The position numbers and the translations under genes are program-made. A DNA stretch of 64,000 bases from Liolophura sinensis (lineage: Eukaryota; Mollusca; Polyplacophora; Chitonida; Chitonidae): assembly GCF_032854445.1 (NCBI RefSeq), contig NC_088307.1, forward strand, positions 20,276,001 through 20,340,000, written 5' to 3'. The notes under the pieces are model-generated. The model saw only the letters and a program-made list of their open reading frames with translations. It ran no database searches and had not been told where the DNA came from. Within the stretch, counting starts at the first letter, position 1; every line of letters begins with the position of its first letter. Positions 11,065-23,449 of the stretch are shown here, one piece after another.

Positions 11065-11178
11065 CTGTCCTTGATTTTCCTCAAGACTGTCCTTGGGCTG
11101 AGGCACAAATCGTGACTGAGTCAAGGCCATTAGCATCCAAAGGAAGCCCACGCTCAGCCTGGCTGCCCCGCTTTTCAT
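11065..11178 (-). CDS. Locus B exon: start codon and signal peptide
   Basis: A 38-codon open segment beginning MKSGAARLSVGFLWMLMALT and ending ..EENQGQ at donor CAG|GTAACT in phase 0. The N-terminus has a basic n-region and a hydrophobic core (LSVGFLWMLMAL), as expected for a secretory signal, with cleavage likely around TQS-RF. It aligns with the locus A exon at 31,056 (shared LS-G-LWML-A-T-S-FV-QPK and L-E-N-GQ). TTTTCCAG lies five bases before the ATG, so an upstream non-coding exon is probable. This start is chosen because the two paralogues align from it. Confidence 0.75.
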
Positions 11179-11254
11179 CTTGACTGGAAAATTAAACGCA
11201 AATGATATATAATGAAGTTGCAGTTATTGCACTGAATATAAAATAAATCATAAA

Positions 11255-11478
11255 TGTAACCTTCACCAATGCGGTCGTTGTGAGTTCAAGTCCAGCTCGT
11301 GCTGGCTTCCTCTCCCGCCGTAAGTGGGAACGTCTCCGAGCAACCTGCGGATGGTTGTGGGTTTTCTCCTGGGCTCTGTCAGGTTTCCTTCCACCATAAT
11401 GCTCGTAAAAGTGAAATATTATTGAATATGGCGTAAAACACCCATCAAACAAACAAATAAATAAATAAATAAATAAAA
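11255..11478 (+). mobile_element. tRNA-derived SINE (S1), nearly complete body with AAAT tail
   Basis: Reads 'CACCAATGCGGTCGTTGTGA', then the body, 'CATAATGCTCGTAAAAGTGA', and an (AAAT)n tail at 11,450-11,478. The tRNA head before 'ACCAATGCGGTCG' is lost. Confidence 0.85.
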
Positions 11479-11479
11479 A

Positions 11480-13300
11480 CAAACTACATTTTTTGGTTTA
11501 CAAACGTGTCCTAAGTTTTAAAGTACGTTGACGCCTTAAAGGACGCGCGATGGGGAGGCGATAGTCTGAGCACCATCGTCGTTTCTCATGAGATGGCGGG
11601 TTCAAATCTAGCATTTGGCGAGTTTTGTTGCAGCTTTATGTAAAAAGGTTTCTGATGTAGTTGTACACATAAATAGCAATGTATCGCAAATCAAAGTGAA
11701 GAATAATGGATTTTGTTAAAGGGTATTTGAGGGGAAGCGATAATAAATGTAATAGCCTTAGTGAAACCAAATTTTCTAGACTAACATACTACTGGAACAA
11801 AAGTAGGCTTCGTATTTTTTCAACGAAACAGTAATTATTTTCCATTACTATCTGATCCATAAAAGATATAGAAAACCATGTCGGCAAATCTCACCATTCA
11901 TTTAAATCCAACTCTGGGTTGTCGCGTTTACTTACATATCACGGATAAAACGACGATGAAATAATCTTAAGTGACGTCTAATTTAGCAGCCGAAGAGTGT
12001 TGAGGCATTTTTGCGACATCGAATGACCTAATTTCGTTGAAGCTGTTCAATTAACTTATAACTTACGCCGGATTCTGAAATAATACATTCATAAAGATTT
12101 CTGGGTTCATTTGAGCTAACAGGAAATGGTTTTGAACACGCAATCTGTATATGAAAAGTTTATTGTCTGAAAGGCGGCTGTCTACAGTAGTTCACCGGGA
12201 CACCGAGAGCCATCAAAGAAATCACTTGCAAAACTATCATGAAATTTTAAGTCAAGTATTTTCGAGTCAGAACTCTTTTGTCAAAAGGTAAAAACAATTC
12301 TACATGTGAGCTGTACTAAATGTTGAACAGCCTTTTATTACATTTTTTAATTTTATTACATTAATTAATTTACCGATCACCTGTCTCATCCTGGCAAGGG
12401 GCACAAATGACTTTATGAACCTTTAAAGTTCACAAACGTTCAATCACTCGACTTTTCCCATCGTTGATTTAGTCTAAATTACTTGTTATAAACATTTCTC
12501 AGTCGCCCATGTTATAGTAAATGTGATCAAACATTTTTGACTCAGCACCTGATACAGTCGGGCATATTCTAACTTTATCAATAAAACAGTTCGAACTCTC
12601 AAATCCCCAAGGTGAGTGGTATACAATAAAGGATGCCCTGTTCTGGTTTAATAGCATCTCTCATTGAAAAGAAAATAACAGTAAAACCAACACTGCATGC
12701 AGTCTGACGGCTTCCAAGTGGTGTCTACATGAGATGTTTTAGTATGTGCTCCAAAACAAATCTGTTGCAGCGTTGTTGTAAGCAAGAGTTACAGCAAATT
12801 TACAGTAACCATTAGTCTTACAGTCTGCAACATTGACTGAGCATTGATGAGCAACGTATAAAGAATTATTTAAGTTTTATGTTAGCCTTTCTGCTTATTT
12901 GGGGCTGTTTCGGTTTCGAATTTATCGCAGAGGTTGTAAGTCTTTATCGTCATTGTTTTATGAACGTACTGTAGTTGTTTTGGCTGCAGACGTGAAACAA
13001 AAAAAATCCGGAGAATATTCCTGAAATATCAAGTTTACAGCCAAACCGAAGGGAAGGTTAAAAGTCTGAATGCAATAGCACTAACTAGCGCCACATAATA
13101 TACAACTGTCGATATAGCGTAAAAGATGAAAAAGCATTAACTAACAGAATGTTAAAGCATTTAAAATCAGTAAGTTTAAACTATATAAACATTGGATCAA
13201 GAACTAGGTTTTTGTTCATCAGACATCTGCGAAACACAGACCTGTGTTGTACTGAATTGAAGGGTGGACAATCTAATTACAGGCAGACTTCCGGCATAGT
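11480..13300. other. Non-coding stretch between loci A and B
   Basis: AT-rich sequence with no recognised gene. A GT donor-like CTTAC context near 11,930 and a short AG..GT interval near 12,390 do not give an in-frame exon. If locus B has an upstream leader exon it may lie here. Confidence 0.4.
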
Positions 13301-13310
13301 CACCTGTTAT

Positions 13311-13450
13311 CTAAGCATTGTCAATGTCATACAGAGCAACATTTGATCTACCTGCTGTACAATTTTCACATTCACAGACGATATAGTTTCGTTTCACCTG
13401 TCCTTCAACACGAGGGAATTTAAATGTCACACTTCTTCCAGTTTTAACTG
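13311..13450 (-). CDS. Candidate terminal exon of locus A
   Basis: On the minus strand, after AAAATAG, two bases (CA) are followed by 45 codons and TAG. It opens VKTGRSVTFKFPRVEGQVKR and ends ..GRSNVALYDIDNA. It has two KR/VKR basic pairs and three cysteines as CECENC, unlike the surrounding AT-rich noise. The phase-1 start fits the end of the 37-nt exon at 14,464. The acceptor has a modest pyrimidine tract; an alternative AG lies 20 bases upstream (ACAAAG) in another phase. I do not recognise the domain. Confidence 0.5.
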
Positions 13451-14463
13451 CTATTTTCAGGAAACGTAAACTTTGTGGGAAGAAAAATGAAACCAGAATT
13501 GAATTTAAAAACTAAATTTTTACTGAAATTCGACATTCTTTGTCATTTATGTTGCTCTGTGAATGGTCTAACACTGTATCAAATTTGAGTTTGATCCGTG
13601 CTGTAGTTTTTTTTATTCTGAAAAATATTTTAAGAGTTTCCGTCACCCAACAATATGGCGGTGCTTTTAATTAGGAATACCAAGCAGCATTTTTTTTTTC
13701 TGCCCTGATGAACAGGTTTTCTAAATATCAGTATGAAGTGGGCAAAAAGCATATTTTTTATTCGTCCGATCCAGAGCACTAGTTTTAGAAACTTAGATGT
13801 AAACGCATAGGCCGAAATGCAAAGGAATACCTGTACGAATAAGATATGTCAAATTTTAGAACTTTTTATGGAGTCATATTTTCGACCAGTGGCAAGCTTC
13901 TAAAGTTTTCAATGGATATTAATGTTTTGTTCAAACTTCAAGAGTTTAGATTGGTTCTTGAGAACGTGTTTAAATGTTATTGTGCAAAATCCAATATGGC
14001 CGATAAACCATGTAACATAGATCTTTTTTGCAGCCAAATTTCAAGCAGATGTGATTTGCACTTTTTTTTACAAAAACGACCGTCCGAAAAGAAAGCTTCC
14101 AACAGCATGTAGAAAAGATATAGCAAACCAAAAATAAAAACAAATTTTCACTTTGGAACATCAGATGTCTAGAAAAATCAACTCAAGATTTAGCTTAAAA
14201 TTTCTCAAAAGTACAAGACAATTATAAAATGATAATTCCAGTAAAGACTGAGCAGAAAATCTTAAAACTTCATCTCCACTAAATGGAAAAATGTACTAAA
14301 ATTCAATCCGCTACATGTGAGTTTCAGAAATAGGTTGACAGATGGCAGTTCATTTTTTCCAATGCTTCGTTTTGTGTAAGATAGGGCCTATCCAAACACC
14401 TTTCTCCTGAAACGCACCTAGAAAACAGAGGACAGTCGCAGCCACATTAAGAATAAAGTTTAC

Positions 14464-14500
14464 CTCCAAGTATTGTGGAAAGTCCAGTTCTACCAGGCAG
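14464..14500 (-). CDS. Candidate 37-nt penultimate exon of locus A
   Basis: The minus strand reads AAG|CTGCCTGG...CTTGGAG|GTAAAC. In phase 0 it codes LPGRTGLSTILG plus one base. The similar exon at 33,479 shares the P-G-R-x-G-x-S-T pattern and donor. A stronger acceptor (CTCTTTAG) lies 10 bases upstream but gives an early stop in phase 0. Both copies sit upstream of a signal-peptide exon, so a 5' leader exon for locus B is the main alternative. Confidence 0.45.
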
Positions 14501-14509
14501 CTTCGTTCA

Positions 14510-16490
14510 TCTAAAGAGATTAGTTTCTACTTATGTATTTAAAACTTGTGCGTACATGTATATTGGGAGAAGACAGTTAAACCTTCTATGTAAAAACACA
14601 AATTAAAAATGTAGTTATCCCAGTGTGCTGAAGATTTAATTATTTTATTTACTTACCAAGGCATGGACGTCAAAAGAATTAAGTAAAAGCAAGAACACGC
14701 GTTCAAGTGTGCATCCTTGTAGAACACCATCCCCTTGAGGCAAGAAAATGCGCATCATTCGTATAGAGTGAGTGCTTGGGGTTTAACGTCGTACATTCGT
14801 ATAGAACTCAGACACATAAAACGCCTTACACCTGGTGACCACGTTCAGGTACTCTGGTTAAAATAATGCCTAAAGCAACGGAAAAAGACAGTTGTAAAGC
14901 TTTTAAATTTGAACCTTTAACCACGAAAGCTGTCTGGACCTCCAGGAGAACAACGTCTCTATTTTACTGTTTTACCATTTCAAACAAAAATGTTACGTGC
15001 CATTTTCTTTCAAAATGAGATAAATGCAAAATGATATGTTGATTTCCACCAATGAATTTTGGTGGCCTGAATACTTTTGTTTTAATAACAAATGAAGCAT
15101 TGCAAGTGTTTCGTAACTTGAACTATTGAAGAACTCAGGTTTATGGCAAACAATAATTAGCATATTAATGGAATAGCTAAGAGACCTTCGGTCTAAACCT
15201 TTTAAGTTTATGGACAAGTTTTCTGATGAACAATACATCATATTTTTCAACCTTTGCCTCATGTGCGTTAAGGTATATATATATCAGGTGTGCAAACCTG
15301 TCATGGTTGTAAGGTTTGGTTAGTGCCATTTGGATGAGACACGTTTTATGATGAGCCACAACTTAAAACCGGCTGTTATAAACGCCACAGGCCAAGTATG
15401 TGGGAGGTGTTATCTGGAGGCAAGACCTTTGTCACTTAATGTATGTAAACAATTTGAAAAGAATTGTAATGCGTGATGTAATGTTTTACAAAACGACAAT
15501 CAGCTGGTACATCCCATTTCTCACCTGACTGAAGCCTGTAATTAATTTTAGCCGAAAGAAAGTATCCAAGCGTTACATCTAAACATGAAGAATATAAAAG
15601 GAAATTCAAAGCAGTTGTTTTGGTTAGACTTAGGACATTGATTTTTCATAAACACTCAATAGCTGTACCATCATATCAGGTTTGCTCTGATCTTCTTCGA
15701 TTTGACGGCACAGTGCTGACCATGCGGTAAGGAAGGTTCGGGTGCAAACCATACATCAATACACAACAGACAGCCTGTGATGACAGACGGGGACATACTC
15801 ATAACATGTTGTTGGTAATGTAGCAAGCTACTTAAAAGACAATCTGAAGCAAAGAAGTAAAGAAATACTAACGTGCGAAGGTAGATCTATATATGAAGCG
15901 TTCCGCGACCAAAACCCTACCGCGCGGTACAGTAATATTTCTGTGCCTTTTTAATTGCAATTTTTAAATCGTAATCAGGAATATCTCGTTCATTTGAAGA
16001 CGGATCAGTTTATGGATGGACACAAGTGGATATAGCAAGGTGATAGCAAAGCACATGGCCTAGTACTCGTAGTACATGTAGAGTTTTCTCTATTTACTTC
16101 ATTGGTTTTTTACTTCAATGTTTTGGAAATGGGTCTTCCGTTTATCGACTTGGAACGCCCTTTACGGACTACGAATGTTACACGAATGTCGGACATGACG
16201 CGTATATTTAATACCATGCTCAGGAATCATTCATGTTTTAAGACGTTTTTTCAGTCGATGAAGGAACCTCGAATTCATCGAAAAACAAAAACAAGAAAAA
16301 CAAAAAAAAAAAAAAAACCCCACAAAAAGCCATCTTCCCCGTATACCTGAGAAACCCTCTAACCCACACATTCGAAACGACCAGAGTTGGATGTAAACAC
16401 GAGACCTCATTAGTCCCCAGTAGTCTAAGCCACCCAGGGTTTTACCATCTGGATCAACCGAACCCCAATTTCACTGAGATGGAAGAACCA
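14510..16490. other. Intron or intergenic sequence, nothing recognised
   Basis: AT-rich DNA with scattered fragments of interspersed repeats (for example 'TTGGGGTTTAACGTCGTACA' near 14,778). Apparent open frames are short and lack splice framing or recognisable motifs. Confidence 0.4.
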
Positions 16491-16494
16491 TTGG

Positions 16495-16780
16495 TACCGC
16501 TGCCGTGGTTAAATGGTTAGAGCGCCCATTTCGAAGTCGGGAAACCCGGGATTATGACATAGTGAGGTCATAGCAAAGACTTTACAAATTGCACTAAATG
16601 TTGCCTCGCTTGACGCTCAACACTGAGAGGTTAGAGGAAGGAAACAATATTTTCTGACAGGGTGGGGTTTCATGTCTGGTGTTTTCGATAAGATACTTCA
16701 GTGGCGACAGCGCTTTGGTGACATGAACTCTCACTGTCACAAGAAGATACATTATATGTCCACACACCTAATGTCAATAA
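16495..16780 (+). mobile_element. SINE with tRNA-like head (S3)
   Basis: Begins with an A-box-like 'GTGGTTAAATGGTTAGAGCG', followed by a tRNA-like 'TTCGAAGTCGGGAAACCCGG' and a non-tRNA body ('GGTTTCATGTCTGGTGTTTT', 'GATACTTCAGTGGCGACAGC'). The same body block recurs at about 60,685-60,760. Confidence 0.55.
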
Positions 16781-17524
16781 TCCAAGTCTAGCTTTACTAA
16801 GGGTAAACAAACCATTAACATAACAAGTTCAAACTGTTGTTTTGCAAGATGTTTCTATTTTCCACATTAATATACAGGTAAAGAGAAATATAAAGCTAAT
16901 TCTAATAAGATTTCGTCTGCTTACAGATGTGAGTACAAGCCAGGTCATATGAGGATGTATTAGTCTACAATAAACAGTGTTGGTGACTGGTCAATTGGCA
17001 GAGGCAGTCGAATCTTGAAAAGCTAAGTTACACGAATCAGTATAGTTTAGGTTGTGCACCATCGCTCCATTGAGTTCGTCGGTCCAATTATTCATCGGTT
17101 TCCTACAAGAGAGAGTAAAATAAACTTCAAGACGTTCGTTGGCATTGATATCAGGAGATGAAGACATTTAAATGAGTGAACCTGTCAGTTGGCATTTCAG
17201 AAACAGGGTAGAATTAAATAATGCCTGGATCTTTGTTTTGCGGTTGAGTGACAAAAGAATCTGAAATAATGTCTTGTTCTTCCGTTAGGAGTTGAGTGAA
17301 GGTAAAATCAGAAAAACAGAAAATTTAGGAATGAAAAAAAAACTCAGAAATAATACAGTAAAAAGAAAACATCCATGCTCCATTTTAGCACACGGTGTCC
17401 TATATCATAGTAATATTAATAATACTGGTTGTCAGTTCCAGTGATAAGCAATATTAATGTACCAATGTACCAATTAATTATTGTACCAGTCATATTCCAG
17501 TACATGCACGCAAAAAATAGGATT

Positions 17525-17672
17525 TAAAATAAATGCGCGGGAACGTGTGGCAACAATCTGCTGATGGTAGTGGGTTTTCCCCTGGCTCTGGGTTTGGTGG
17601 CACCATAATGCTGACAGCCGTCGTATAAGCGAAATATTCTTGAACACGGCGTAAAACAGCAATTAAAACTAT
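17525..17672 (+). mobile_element. SINE S1 fragment
   Basis: The 3' half of the family is present: 'GTGGGTTTTCCCCTGGCTCT', 'CGTCGTATAAGCGAAATATT', 'ACGGCGTAAAACAGC'. The head and tail are lost. Confidence 0.8.
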
Positions 17673-18224
17673 CTTTCCGTTGGACTCGTCAGATTCGATG
17701 GGGCGTATCACCAATTCCACGGAGAAAACTCGGTTTTGGTCATTACCAAACTAATCCAACTACCTCTTCCGTTTCACCTTCCCACTGTCACCTCAATCAA
17801 CCCACTGTAACCAAAAGAGATACGAGATAACTGTTAAAACCATAACATACAGGTACAAATTCTTTGTTGCACCAGCCTAATCTGTTCCTACAATTTTGAT
17901 GAATTGAAAGTTTCACAGTGCATCAGAACAGAACATGAGAAATCCACGGTTTGGTGATGCCATCTTCTCGGTCGATCTGAATGAATCGTTGGGGCTAATG
18001 TTTAGCCACATCGTGGGGAGCAGGTGGACATGATGTTTTAAGAAATACTGGCAATGTTAATGGAAATATTCTACTCAATCTTTCCTCTTTTCTGTCGGAA
18101 TGACATCAAGCGTGGTGAACTCTGGAGGGAGAAAAGAAAAACAGTCAAGATAATCACTAACTTGTGCTTTCTTTATCGTGCATGGTCTACGCAACGATCA
18201 CAGGTCCATATTCGGTTGATCTAT

Positions 18225-18335
18225 TTAGTTATTTATTGATTTGATTGGAGTTATACGCCCCACTAAGTGTTGTTCACATCCGACGTCAACCAGCATTATA
18301 GTGGGAGGAACCCAGACAGAGCCGATTCTGCTGAT
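18225..18335 (-). mobile_element. SINE S1 3' fragment
   Basis: 'TTTATTGATTTGATTGGAGT', 'AGCATTATAGTGGGAGGAAC' and 'CAGACAGAGCC' are the reverse complement of the family 3' end. The middle is diverged. Confidence 0.6.
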
Positions 18336-18339
18336 TTCA

Positions 18340-20235
18340 GTCTATCACCGTAGTTGTTTTGATAAAAGGGTTACATAAATAACGGGGAATGTAGTGTTAA
18401 TGTTACCGGTACAACTGGGGGTAATCAATGCGTTTACCATATATCTAGGCGTAAGATAAAGAATAACAAATAACATTTGTGTCGAGTTCAAGGTGGGCGC
18501 AACATAAAGGGTAACCGCGTGTAGTGACATCCGTGACAGCACTATTGTTATAAGAATGATTTACACTTGATGACAACAGTCAACGACATCCATTTGACCG
18601 TTTGCTCAGTTTAAGTTATTATGTCCATATCTGTACCTCATATGTAAGAAAAGTCATCATTATCTCGGAAAATGTCGGTGTTTTATCCTGGGCGCTCCAG
18701 AATCCCTAACCAATGAAACTAATCATCGTATATATGTGAGAAGCTCTAGAGTATGCTGTTAATAAAGGGATGGTCAAACAAAAAAGAAATCAAACAGAAA
18801 ACCGGTGAATTATTCATGGTCTCCGTTGGTATCATTTATTGTAAGCTTTTCGGAAGGGGACAATATAATAACGAAACTATAACAAAATCGTTAAGTTTCC
18901 AGTGCAAACAATGTCTGACACGTGCAATCTGTTATTTCGAGTATCCTGTCCGATGAAAATTCAGTTTAATGCGGTTGATCGCAGTGATGGTGATTGTCGT
19001 CTTCATAACAGTAAAAACGCACGTGCGACACACAACTCCCAGAGTCGGGGCTTTTATTATTATAATTTTATGTTATTATCTTATTGGTGAAGGATCTGGT
19101 TTATCGATCGTTCAGAAAACCCCCTGTGTTCCCCTTTAACAATCATTCACTTTAAAATTTTGACGACGTATATCACTAACCCTGTGCTTTTCAAATTGGG
19201 TCATACGATCGTATATATTCAGAACTGCTTAGTCATCTTGGTCAGATGGCCTACAAATTTTCAACACTGTTTATAGTCAGTTATATAACCAGTTATATCG
19301 TACACTATAGTTCTACCACTATGTTTGTTTTCACGAATGTATATTTCTTTGCTGCTAGTCCGTAAACATTTCATAATTTCACTGCAGATATCTGAAATAG
19401 GTGATGTGGGCCAAGTGGTCAGTAGTAAATGCCTAAGCTATCCTGTTTATGGTAAAAGTGGAACTGAAATTTCAGTGCTTGTAGTTAGGCATGACACACC
19501 AAAGCCCTGACGCTAAACATCAATCACACCGTGATGGCTCAGTAATTCAAAGGTTACACCAAGTCTCAGTAAATTGCGATGATACACGATAATAGACTTA
19601 CACTAGCATATAAAAACGGCCATATCCGCCATGTCCAATTTGTGTAATCGTACATGAAGTACACACAATAAGTTCCTGGAAATGCTACCACATCTTTACT
19701 TGCGACTTGGCGTCATCATAGCGGAACGCTGTTGATCGCATATTTTAATTTCCAAAAGTCTGTTTAAAAATGTAGCGATTATTTTCAACTTGTAAATCCC
19801 CATGCTATGTATCTATAACGAGCAATAACTATATTTCTAGACAGTGTGATACAGTAAAGTAATTGGCAATTGCACATGAAATTCATGCATTAGTTAACCC
19901 AACACATCATTTGTCTAATTCTCCCCTCGTCTTAATAAAAATTAATAACATGGATACTTGACACTTTATAAGTTTATGCAAATTGCTCAACGGTGGTCAG
20001 TATCATCTTAAGGCGATTGAACACACAGCCAATTGGTTTTAAACGAGATCTTTGGGCAAACATGTTAGGAGAGTGAACACTGTACCAATGTGTTAAACAT
20101 GTTGTGTCTAACATTTAGTTATCGATCCCAAAGTATCAGATCGACTGCATCTGAATAGCTGATAAATGGGAAGGTAGTTTAATCCTTGAATACACTGAAG
20201 TTCCAAAACGGTGCAAAATAAAGCTATATTAAGAG
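18340..20235. other. Unannotated intronic stretch of locus A
   Basis: No coding exon, RNA gene or tandem array is visible. Several short open frames on both strands lack splice framing and similarity to anything in the window. Confidence 0.4.
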
Positions 20236-20239
20236 TGGC

Positions 20240-20440
20240 CTATTTATTTGATTGGTGTTGTACGGTGTACTCAAGAATATTTCACTATACGACGGTGGTC
20301 GGTGGGTGGAAACCGGGCAGAGCCCGGGGAAACCCACGACCATCATCAGGTTGCTGAGAGAGCTTCCCACTTACGGCCAGAGAGGAAGCCAGCATGAGCT
20401 GGACTTGAACTCACAGCGACCGCATTGTTGAGAGACTCCT
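20240..20440 (-). mobile_element. SINE S1 copy
   Basis: Reverse-complement copy with 'ATTTATTTGATTGGTGTTGT', 'GGGCAGAGCCCGGGGAAACC' and 'GCATGAGCTGGACTTGAACT' up to 'ACCGCATTGTTGAGAGACTC'. The tRNA head is absent. Confidence 0.85.
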
Positions 20441-20619
20441 GCGGACCTCGTTATTTCCCATTGAATAAACACTACTCTTTGTTAATGCATGAACAATACG
20501 GATTTCAATGTGAAGTGATCGACTCCAGATTTACACTGTATCTGAGGTGCAGTGCAAGACGAGGTGGCTATTGCTTCAGGGCTCTGCGTAGTTTTCTCTG
20601 TCTATCAAGTTCATCACCG

Positions 20620-21110
20620 TCATATACTTGGACATATTCTTCACAACGCATGTGTCGCTCTCTATTTTCGTTTCATCACTGCCACCACTAGCAAATTGTG
20701 GTCACTCTGGTCATTGTAATGAATCTATGCGCCGAAACTTGCATTTAGTGGTGGAATATGGATGTTCCAGGTCAATAATGGCATCATTATTTCTCAAAAC
20801 GACGTTTAACACAAACCACCAAAGAACTAAGAAAGTATATGAAGTTTCAGTCGTGTAGAATGCTTATATTATTTGCGGTTTAATTCAAACTATTCGTATA
20901 TCTAACCTGGGGGTCTAATTCAACACGATGAATATACTCCCCTATTCACGGGTTCAGTGGAAATAGACAAATAGACACAATCATGAAGAAGAGTGCCAAG
21001 GATTGTGGACGCTCAGTCATTGTTTATGTATGGAACGATACTCATTGTAAAGCTCGGGGTGAAGGCGTTTGATGGAATAACCTTGACACAGTAATGACGT
21101 GTGACTTTGA
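20620..21110. repeat. Dispersed duplicated segment R3, copy 1
   Basis: Blocks such as 'AGAACTAAG', 'GTCTAATTCAACAC', 'ATACTCATTGTAAA' and 'GTGAAGGCGTTTGAT' occur in the same order at 56,520-56,960. A shorter relative is near 10,740-10,900. The first part also resembles 47,115-47,190. Confidence 0.6.
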
Positions 21111-21374
21111 TTGAAACCAACTGTCACGCACCACACGGCGTCTAACAATTGATACAAGGCGAAATACGTAGGCGGACATGATGTCTGAAAACACATATAG
21201 TTCGTTTTGACCTGGTTCTAGTAATATTTATGTTAAGAATGAGTGGGATAATTCAAGCCAACGTCTGAAACAATTTTACAGCTGAATGCTGATTAAATAG
21301 TTCCATGCGAAGACACCAGTGATGAAGCTAAGCCTAAACATGCCTACAGGCGCCACACAATATAATTATAGACG

Positions 21375-21560
21375 AAAAGCATATAAAGTAAATTCAGAGC
21401 AGCGACGACAGTGTGGTAGCTAACAAATGGTCCGACGTAACCTGTAACGTACGACCTCTTGTCAGTTTACCTCAGTCGGGGTATTATTCTAACTGCACAT
21501 GTAAATGCATGAATACGAAAAACACAGTGATGTTAAGTGCAACTTATTAGGTCTCTCCAA
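21375..21560 (+). repeat. Interspersed repeat family R1, copy 3
   Basis: 'AGAGCAGCGACGACAGTGTG', 'TGTCAGTTTACCTCAGTCGG' and 'TAAATGCATGAATACG' occur in family order. The middle is shortened. Confidence 0.7.
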
Positions 21561-21728
21561 AAGTCAAGCTTGTGTGAAAGTGACAATGGTGTAAAGAGAG
21601 CGTTGTAAGAGCTCTTGGGAAACCCACATATCGCTGTAAGGAGTATGTTAAATGGAAGGATCTTGGAAAAGTGGTCAAGAAGCAATCGAATATAATAATA
21701 AATAATACATAAAACAACAGTTAACTAC

Positions 21729-21791
21729 CTTGGCAGCTCGTTTCCTTTTCAGTGTGTCAAGATCTTCTTCTATGAACCCATTCTCTTTTTC
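21729..21791 (-). CDS. Locus A micro-exon, 63 nt
   Basis: Phase-0 exon of 21 codons, acceptor TACTATCAG, donor GTAGTT. The core reads GFIEEDLDTLKRKRAAK: acidic, then tetrabasic KRKR, then a small residue tail. It aligns with the 27,733 exon (FIEED..KKRAA). Confidence 0.68.
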
Positions 21792-21984
21792 CTGATAGTA
21801 GAAATCGTTATTTCGTAATTTAATAGAGTAATTCAAACTTGATGAAAAACTTCTATGATACTGATGGACCTAATCAAAGCAGGATATCTTACATAGATTA
21901 AGCAGCTAATTTCAGACTTATTATCAGTGTCGTTTAATACTGGAAGTAATGTTATTGGCTTACGTCATACTTAAAGCGCTATTG

Positions 21985-22125
21985 AATTTATTCATTTACT
22001 TGATTGGTGTTTTACGGCGTGCTAAATAATATTTCACATATACGACGGCGGGTAGCATTATGGTGGGAAGAAATCGAGCAGAGCTCTTGGGAAACCCACA
22101 ACAATCCGCAGGTTACCGAGAGACC
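21985..22125 (-). mobile_element. SINE S1 fragment
   Basis: 'GATTGGTGTTTTACGGCGTG', 'AGCATTATGGTGGGAAG', 'AGCAGAGCTCTTGGGAAACC': 3' and central parts of the family in reverse complement. Confidence 0.8.
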
Positions 22126-22229
22126 CTCTTGACAGAAGAGCACATGTACAATAAGGCAGTAAAATGTGACTTCACTAATATTTGCTCAAAGAAGAAAGGA
22201 AATAGTATGAATATTGCAACAGTCCCCTT

Positions 22230-22330
22230 ATTATTTATTTATTTATTTACTGATTTATTCGCCTGTTATTCAGCTCCATATTGATGAATATTTCACTTAC
22301 ACGACCGTCATTTTATGGGTCGAGCGCCAG
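22230..22330 (-). mobile_element. SINE S1 3' end fragment with TTTA run
   Basis: 'TTATTTATTTATTTACTGAT', then 'GAATATTTCACTTACACGAC', in reverse complement. Confidence 0.65.
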
Positions 22331-22927
22331 GTGGGAACACCAACCTTTGGCTAGTTAATACATGATGCACGCTTTCCCACATGTCACGTACATATACGCT
22401 CCCCATATTTGCGTTAAGCAATAAAAGGAAATGCTTCTTGCAGTATTTGAACACAGAAAATTGACCGCCATCTTGTTTTTTAATGACGTCACAATTCAAC
22501 AGGGGACCATGTAATTGTTTCAAAAAATGTTTTTTGAAACAATGTAATTGTTTCAAAAAATGCTTTTTGACTTTTTGTTAGGTGCTGAATTATTATGATG
22601 AAGGGCTCTTTTAAAAATGAAAGCACGAAAAATTATTGTCCTTCTACACGAGCCACCTTTATGTACGAGCCAAATTAGGCCTTCGATCTCCATTGTACCT
22701 TCAAAAAATTAAAATCGCCTTACAATTCATTTGAGCAAGCGGCGTAACTTATTTTTACAATCAATTCTAAACTCATTTATAAGGTGTACAATATCCATGT
22801 GCAAGCAGGATTAGGGCTGTTTCTTTCTCATGACGTCAGCATCATTAGTAATAATACTTTCCCCATTAGCCTGCAAGAAGGGATATGGATGGCAGCACGC
22901 TCTAAAACTCGACAAGTACAATGATCC

Positions 22928-23110
22928 AGAACCTTTTACCAATGTGAGTTCAAATCCAGCTAATGCTGGCTTCCTCTCCGGTCGTACATGGGAAAATCTG
23001 CCAGTGACCGGTAGATGGTCGTGGATTTCCACAAACCCAGTTTGCTTCCCCCACAATGATGAAAGCCGTCGTTTAAGTAAAACATTCTTGAGTACGGTGT
23101 TTACATTTAT
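22928..23110 (+). mobile_element. SINE S1, diverged
   Basis: 'CCAATGTGAGTTCAAATCCA', 'GCTGGCTTCCTCTCCGGTCG' and 'ACATTCTTGAGTACGGTGTT' occur in order. The head and tail are lost. Confidence 0.8.
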
Positions 23111-23242
23111 TTCTAACCAAACCCACACAAAAAATGTGAGCGGACGAATCTAGAAAATCTCACTTGCTGCCTAAGTCAGGGGTTGAACTTGTTTCTCGTG
23201 GATAAGACTCACTATAAGAAGAATGACTTGATTCAAACATAC

Positions 23243-23299
23243 CTTCACTTCTTCTGGCAGTTCGCGCTCTGGTATTATTATATCCTCAATACCAATCCA
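23243..23299 (-). CDS. Locus A micro-exon, 57 nt
   Basis: Phase-0 exon coding WIGIEDIIIPERELPEEVK, acceptor TTGTTACCAG, donor GTATGT. It has the I-E-D-I core of its relatives but no tribasic site, so it would act as spacer or propeptide. Confidence 0.65.
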
Positions 23300-23449
23300 C
23301 TGGTAACAAAACGGACAAGAATTGGTAACTAAACGAAATATGATGGCAAATCGAGGAATTGATAAAGTAATCAAAAGAACAATATACTGAACATGTCTGA
23401 ACTTTTAATGTAAAAACTTTTCATAGATGCACACGTTAAACAACTGACA

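Larger units (their letters stand above)
1..11178 (-). other. Locus B: secreted micro-exon peptide-precursor gene (3' end may lie outside the window)
   Basis: The gene model runs leftwards from a signal-peptide exon at 11,065-11,178. A decayed exon follows at 6,511, then 54-nt exons at 5,667 and 4,584, a 60-nt exon at 3,084, and six near-identical 54-nt exons at 2,744, 2,288, 1,832, 1,378, 884 and 387. Every intact exon is flanked by AG and GT and is in phase 0. The product would be secreted, with repeated acidic peptides separated by RKKR sites. After cleavage and trimming of basic residues the repeated unit would be EAEKHDVIEDDAIF. The paralogy to locus A is clear from the signal exon and exon pattern. 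A short possible last exon is at 24-68, otherwise the gene continues beyond the window. I cannot assign a known family. The model is inferred from splice motifs and repetition of the exon pattern. Confidence 0.6.

Noticed and set aside
16102-16350. Plus-strand frame ending in a KKKKK tail
   Set aside because: A poly(A) run generates the lysines; no recognisable protein features.
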